This document shows positions 60,225 through 64,000 of a stretch of DNA of 64,000 bases, in pieces. Position 1 is the stretch's first letter; each line of letters starts with the position of its first letter. The stretch is from Verrucomicrobiota bacterium (GTDB lineage Bacteria; Verrucomicrobiota; Verrucomicrobiia; Verrucomicrobiales; Verrucomicrobiaceae). The notes under the pieces were generated by a model. That model saw only the letters and a list, made by a program, of their open reading frames with translations. It searched no databases and was not told the origin of the DNA. Position numbers and translations under genes: made by a program. The DNA is taken from NCBI GenBank assembly GCA_017301975.1, contig JAFLEI010000035.1, forward strand, positions 1-64,000, written 5' to 3'.

Positions 60225-60745
60225 AACCATGGGAAAGGCGGCGCGTTGAGGGATCAGGATGATCCCTCTCCTGACGGGGGCTCTGGGTCGTTTGGCGTGT
60301 CGAAGGCGCTGGATGGCTTGGAAGGAGTGGGACCATCCTGGTCCCTCACGCTCCGCAAACGCCCTCCGCTCCGCGCTGACAAGACACTCTTTGCATCTTC
60401 GCGAACGCCGCCGCTTTCGCCTGCTCAAGGACGCTCCAGTCTTGGGTTGGAAGAGCGCTGGGTGAACGCGGAGCGTTGAGGGATCAGGATGATCCCTCTC
60501 CTGGCGGGGCTCTGGGTCGTTTGGCGTACCGAAGGCGCTGGATGGCTTGGAAGGAGTGGGACCATCCTGGTCCCTCACGCTCCGCATACGCCCTCCGCTC
60601 CGCGTTAATAAAACGCTGTTTGCTTCTTCGCGAACGCCGCTGCTTTCGCCTGCTCAAGGACGCTCCAGTCTTGGGTTGGAAGAGCGCTGGGTGAACGCGG
60701 AGCGTTGAGGGATCAGGATGATCCCTCTCCTGGCGGAGGCTCTCG
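60225..60745 (+). repeat. composite palindromic repeat block F
   Basis: P1 palindromes at 60250-60266, 60480-60496 and 60709-60725; P2 at 60329-60345 and 60558-60574. The period is 229-230 bases and the P1-P2 distance 78-79. Orientation is as in blocks A-C. The last unit stops soon after its P1. The neighbouring bases up to 60919 hold no gene I can support. Confidence 0.85.
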
Positions 60746-60919
60746 CGCTCACGCCAGAGTCTGCGTGCCGCTGCCCCTGTGAAAGACTGCTCAGGCATTC
60801 CATTCCATGCACGTCTCTTCGTCCAACCAGTCAGCAACGAGAGCGATGAATTAGGAGGCGTGACGTGACACAGAGAGCTTAATCCTTGCGTGGATCTCGG
60901 AAGCCGCAATAATCGTGGG

Positions 60920-61489
60920 ATGAGAATGATCATGATTTTGCTGGCGTTGGGCATGTGGGCCGTCCCTCCGGCGTGGGCAGCGGAGCCAAAGCCCAAGATT
61001 CAAGTGGGCCCCATCTCCAAGGGGAAGACTCTGCCTGGGACCAGGCGCATCAATGGAGAGTATGCCAAGTCGAAACCGACGATCGAATTCACCGTCACGC
61101 TCACGGAGGACATGCCGATGAAGGATCTCGTGGCCTTTATTTACTTCTTCGACGCCAACAACACGCTGGTCCACCAGGGCAGCGCGGGCCCGGAGCTCGA
61201 CCAAACCAAGCTCCAGGAGGAATACACCAAAAAGCTGGAACGCATGAAGCGTGAAAACCCAAAGGCCACAAGCTTCGTGATCAAGATTGAGGGACAGAGC
61301 ACGGCACAGGCCGGAAAGAAATATCAGTTCAGTCACATGATCCAGGAGCAAGATCCCAAGTGGACCCACATCGTGGTCGTGGTCGGCAGCAGGGACGGCG
61401 AACGCACCGCGCGGGTGTATCCGAAGTTTGACCCCAATGTTTTAATCTTCCCCGACAAGCCCAAGGTCACTTATTGGTATCAGTCCTAG
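60920..61489 (+). CDS. hypothetical secreted protein
   Basis: No family is recognised. The 189-residue product starts MRMIMILLALGMWAVPPAWA (signal peptide, cleavage after AWA). The mature part (EPKPKIQVGPISKGKTLPGT, IEFTVTLTEDMPMKDLVAFI, FVIKIEGQS, KYQFSHMI) is beta-rich and resembles small Ig- or C2-like extracellular domains. ATG at 60920 is the first with a hydrophobic N-terminus. Confidence 0.75.
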   Translation: MRMIMILLALGMWAVPPAWAAEPKPKIQVGPISKGKTLPGTRRINGEYAKSKPTIEFTVTLTEDMPMKDLVAFIYFFDANNTLVHQGSAGPELDQTKLQEEYTKKLERMKRENPKATSFVIKIEGQSTAQAGKKYQFSHMIQEQDPKWTHIVVVVGSRDGERTARVYPKFDPNVLIFPDKPKVTYWYQS

Positions 61490-61564
61490 CTGAGGGGACC
61501 CGGCCCTTCCATGAGGATTCCGCATCATGCACTCCTCGGGGGTGTTCCCCCATGGCCCCGCCCT

Positions 61565-62062
61565 CTATCCTCCGCGCTTACTGCTCTGCCCGAGCTTGGT
61601 GCCACTGGCGATGATCTGCGCATGCAGGCGCTGCAGGCAGGCTTTCCAAGTGGCTTTGTCGAGCGGGATGTAGCGCTCCGTGCCGTCGGGGAAGGTCCTG
61701 GTTTCGAAGATGTTGCTGGGCTGCTGGATGATCTCGTCGTAGAGGCCGTGGATGAAGAAGGCGCGGGCTTCCGCACCGTCCGGCCAGGGGCTGGGCCGGC
61801 CTTCGGCTTCCTGGATGGCGGCACTGATCGCGGAGAGAATTTCCACGGGATTCAACACGATGCCGATGGGCTTGCCGCCTTCGAGGTAGTCGGCCATGAC
61901 GCTGCTGACCCGGGCGAGAACGGATGCCGTCTGTGTGGTGTCGGTTTTGCCTTTTCCTGCGATGAGTTTCTTCAGTTCGCCTTCGGTACGGATCGCGGAT
62001 GCGGAGTCGGCGGGCGCTTTCGCAGGGAGGGTCGCTGGGGTCTTGCGTCGAGGAGCACGCAT
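61565..62062 (-). CDS. hypothetical protein
   Basis: The 165-residue product starts MRAPRRKTPATLPAKAPADS, a basic Pro/Ala-rich N-terminus with no membrane segment, then a helical region (ELKKLIAGKGKTDTTQTASVLARVSS) and a C-terminal part with FIHGLYDEIIQQPSNIFETRTFPDGTERYIPLDKATW. I do not recognise a family. It appears cytoplasmic and is monocistronic. Confidence 0.65.
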   Translation of the reverse strand: MRAPRRKTPATLPAKAPADSASAIRTEGELKKLIAGKGKTDTTQTASVLARVSSVMADYLEGGKPIGIVLNPVEILSAISAAIQEAEGRPSPWPDGAEARAFFIHGLYDEIIQQPSNIFETRTFPDGTERYIPLDKATWKACLQRLHAQIIASGTKLGQSSKRGG

Positions 62063-62222
62063 GGGAGAAGTTTAGCATGAAATCTCTGCCGCCCAAGGAT
62101 TCGTGTCATGCCATGTGGTGCTATGATTCATTCATGCATGGCCGCAATCGAGATGCCGAGGCATCGTGAAACCCCAGAGGAGCATTCGCCAGGGCTCGGC
62201 AACACTCGAGATCTCTCGGCGA

Positions 62223-62390
62223 ACGCGACAGCGTCTTGGAGTGCGGTGGGAAGCGCAGCGCCACACCGCTTTCGAGCGGCTGCCGAACCTACAAGGTCCG
62301 AAAAATGCGCATCCGGCTGACGAAAGCGGTGTCGCCGATGCAGGCTTGCGCCTTGCATCTGTGCCACCGCACTCCAAGACGCTGTCGCGT
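62223..62390. mobile_element. 168-bp MITE-like element with 27-bp perfect terminal inverted repeats
   Basis: Left (62223-62249) and right (62364-62390) ends are perfect inverted copies (ACGCGACAGCG start, CGCTGTCGCGT end). Internally, CACACCGCTTTCG and CGAAAGCGGTGTCG pair as well, so the element is an almost continuous long palindrome. It does not share sequence with the equally long element at 27537-27704. No gene is inside. Confidence 0.72.
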
Positions 62391-62458
62391 GGCCTGGTGC
62401 ACCCGGGCCCCGAACTCATGATCCATGTCCATGACCGAACGCCCTTCACGCCTCCCTC

Positions 62459-64000
62459 TCACACGCCCCTGCGACGGCGGCGCAGGCTGAGGCCTGCCAG
62501 CGCGATGAGCATCAAGGCCATGCGGCCGGGCTCAGGCACGGCCATGACGCTGATGGTGCCGCCGAGATAGAGATCGCTGAGATTCCAGTTCAGGCCGCTG
62601 CCGGTGAGATCTGGAAGGACGGTGGTAAAGGTGCCGGTGCGGGTGGTGACTCCGGACCAGTCAAAGAGCTTCCAGGTGTCGCCGTCCTCCCAGGAAGTCG
62701 TGGAAAGCGAGGTGCTGTTGACCACGGTGAGGCTGACGTTGCTGCCGAGGGTGAGCTTGCCGTCCAGATTGAGCAGGTCGGAGGCATTAAGGCCGCCGGT
62801 GCCAGCGGTGATGAGGTCCATCTCCAGGCTGCTGCTGTCCTGAAACACCAGCGCTCCGCCCGTGGTGGTGTCGAGGCTGAGAGTGGCGGCAGCCGAGGAT
62901 GAATCTCCAACGCTGAGTTTGCCAGAGGTGGCGATGGTGATGTCATTGCCGCCGGCCACGGTGACGGAGCCGCTGCCGCCGAGGGTGGCGCTGCCAGCCA
63001 CGGTGTAGCCGCTGCCGCCGCTGTGGGTGCCATCGACATACCATGCGCCCGCATTCACTGCCGTGGCGCCCGTGTAGGTGCTGGTGCCGTTCAAAGTGAG
63101 GGAGCCTGTGGTCGTTTTGGTGACGGTGCCACCGCCGTTGATCTCAGCCACATTGCGCAGGGTGCCGCTTTCGAGCGTGAGAGAGACCGCATTCGTCGCA
63201 TCGCCAATGGCATGCCCTTTCATGTCCACATCCGCCGTGCCGCCGACTTTGACATTCGCGGTGGAGGCTCCGCCGCTGGTCGCGCCGGTGCGCACGATGC
63301 TGCCATCCACCGTGATGGTGCCGCCGGTGAAGTTCACATTGGCCACGGCAGATGCGCCGCTGCTGGTGGTGTTGGAGGCCATGGCAATGCCGCCGGTGCC
63401 GATTTTCACCGTGCCGCCGCTGATGTTGAGGTTTCCGGTGACCGTGGCCGTGCCGGCGCCGGACTTGTCACCCATCGTCACCTTCGTCACATCCAGAGTG
63501 CCCTGGTTGAAATAGAAGGTGCCGGTCGTGTTGAGGGTGCCTGCACCCTGCAGGCGGCCACCGATTTTCAGATCGCTCAAAAGCAGATCGGAATCGTGGC
63601 CGCGAAGATCAACGACCTGCGCGGGGCCGGCTCCGGTGCCAGAGCCAGCCGAGTAGGCGACGGTCATCGAGGCACGGCTGACGCCATCCTGCGCCCGAAT
63701 TTGAAGGGTGCCCGTGGTGTTGCCGCCGGCAAAGCCGAAGGTGCCTGCACCGCGCCCCAAGGAGATGCCGATGACCACATTGTCCGCCTGGATGACGTTG
63801 GTGCCCGTGCCGAGATTCACGAGCGTGGTGTTGGTGTAGTGGAAGTTGTCCGTGCTGAAGGTCTTGGCGTTGATGAAATTGTCCGCCGCCATGGTGTAGG
63901 TCACATTGCCGAGGCCGCCGCCGCCCGAGTCCGCTGCATCCCCCACGTAGAAGGTGCCGGTGCCAAGGTAGGCATTGAAGTGCGAGAGTCCGGACATGTC
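62459..64000 (-). CDS. PEP-CTERM surface protein with autotransporter-type repeats (partial, 5' end outside window)
   Basis: The minus-strand frame stays open to the window edge; no signal peptide is seen, so the N-terminus is outside. The visible 514 residues are low-complexity Gly/Thr/Ser/Ala-rich beta sequence with autotransporter-associated repeats (TKTTTGSLTLNGTSTYTGAT). The C-terminus is a PEP-CTERM sorting signal: VPEPGRMALMLIALAGLSLR followed by an RRRRR cluster. It would be exported and processed by an exosortase system, none of which is in this window. The stop codon is at 62459-62461. Confidence 0.88.
   Translation of the reverse strand, partial: DMSGLSHFNAYLGTGTFYVGDAADSGGGGLGNVTYTMAADNFINAKTFSTDNFHYTNTTLVNLGTGTNVIQADNVVIGISLGRGAGTFGFAGGNTTGTLQIRAQDGVSRASMTVAYSAGSGTGAGPAQVVDLRGHDSDLLLSDLKIGGRLQGAGTLNTTGTFYFNQGTLDVTKVTMGDKSGAGTATVTGNLNISGGTVKIGTGGIAMASNTTSSGASAVANVNFTGGTITVDGSIVRTGATSGGASTANVKVGGTADVDMKGHAIGDATNAVSLTLESGTLRNVAEINGGGTVTKTTTGSLTLNGTSTYTGATAVNAGAWYVDGTHSGGSGYTVAGSATLGGSGSVTVAGGNDITIATSGKLSVGDSSSAAATLSLDTTTGGALVFQDSSSLEMDLITAGTGGLNASDLLNLDGKLTLGSNVSLTVVNSTSLSTTSWEDGDTWKLFDWSGVTTRTGTFTTVLPDLTGSGLNWNLSDLYLGGTISVMAVPEPGRMALMLIALAGLSLRRRRRGV

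Overview
The window looks like a high-GC Verrucomicrobiota chromosome, probably near Prosthecobacter/Verrucomicrobium. This is inferred from family content, not from an rRNA gene. The clues are secreted sulfatase, DUF1080, ThuA and DUF1343 proteins, an ECF sigma/FecR-DNRLRE pair, a PEP-CTERM surface protein, a very long GreA-type factor of the kind known in Chlamydia, and Lys/Ala-rich tails on several proteins. No tRNA, rRNA or CRISPR array was seen.

Layout. 1-9000 (minus strand) is a fused str-S10 ribosomal operon: rpsL-rpsG-fusA-rpsJ-rplC-rplD-rplW-rplB-rpsS-[secreted coiled-coil protein]-rplV-rpsC-rplP-rpmC, without tuf. 9.3-14 kb holds tadA, rpe, infC (apparently starting at AUA) and aroE. 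14-24 kb is a plus-strand run: ThuA, a TPR-thioredoxin protein, NamZ-like DUF1343, rsfS, xylF-xylG without a permease, a sulfatase and a toxin/antitoxin-like pair. 24-39.5 kb holds a prepilin peptidase, VanX-like dipeptidase, a pseudouridine synthase, two oxidoreductases, queA, an acyl-AMP ligase, an rRNA methyltransferase, a GreA-type factor and a TIM-barrel protein. 40-64 kb is accessory-rich: parE, a halogenase-like flavoprotein, two HUH-type tyrosine transposases, DUF1080, a thioredoxin, sigma/FecR, a SUMF1-domain protein, a VapBC-type pair, an AsmA-like protein, an L,D-transpeptidase and a partial PEP-CTERM surface protein.

The main unexplained signal is a family of composite intergenic repeats in six blocks (about 39.5, 44.8, 46.2, 49.7, 52.7 and 60.2 kb). 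Units are about 205 to 253 bp. Each carries two short palindromes, GGGATCAGGATGATCCC (P1) and GGGACCATCCTGGTCCC (P2), whose arms vary between copies with mostly matching changes on the other side. Two blocks flank a REP-associated tyrosine transposase (RAYT, 45445-46152), whose stop codon lies inside a P1 palindrome. I read this as a RAYT plus a large composite REP family. Separate repeats include two 168-bp inverted-repeat elements (27537-27704 and 62223-62390), an inverted-repeat-flanked IS200-like element (42585-43429), and 10-bp and 16-bp minisatellites.

Starts were moved inward where an internal ATG directly precedes a signal peptide or conserved domain. All functions come from reading motifs; no database search was run.
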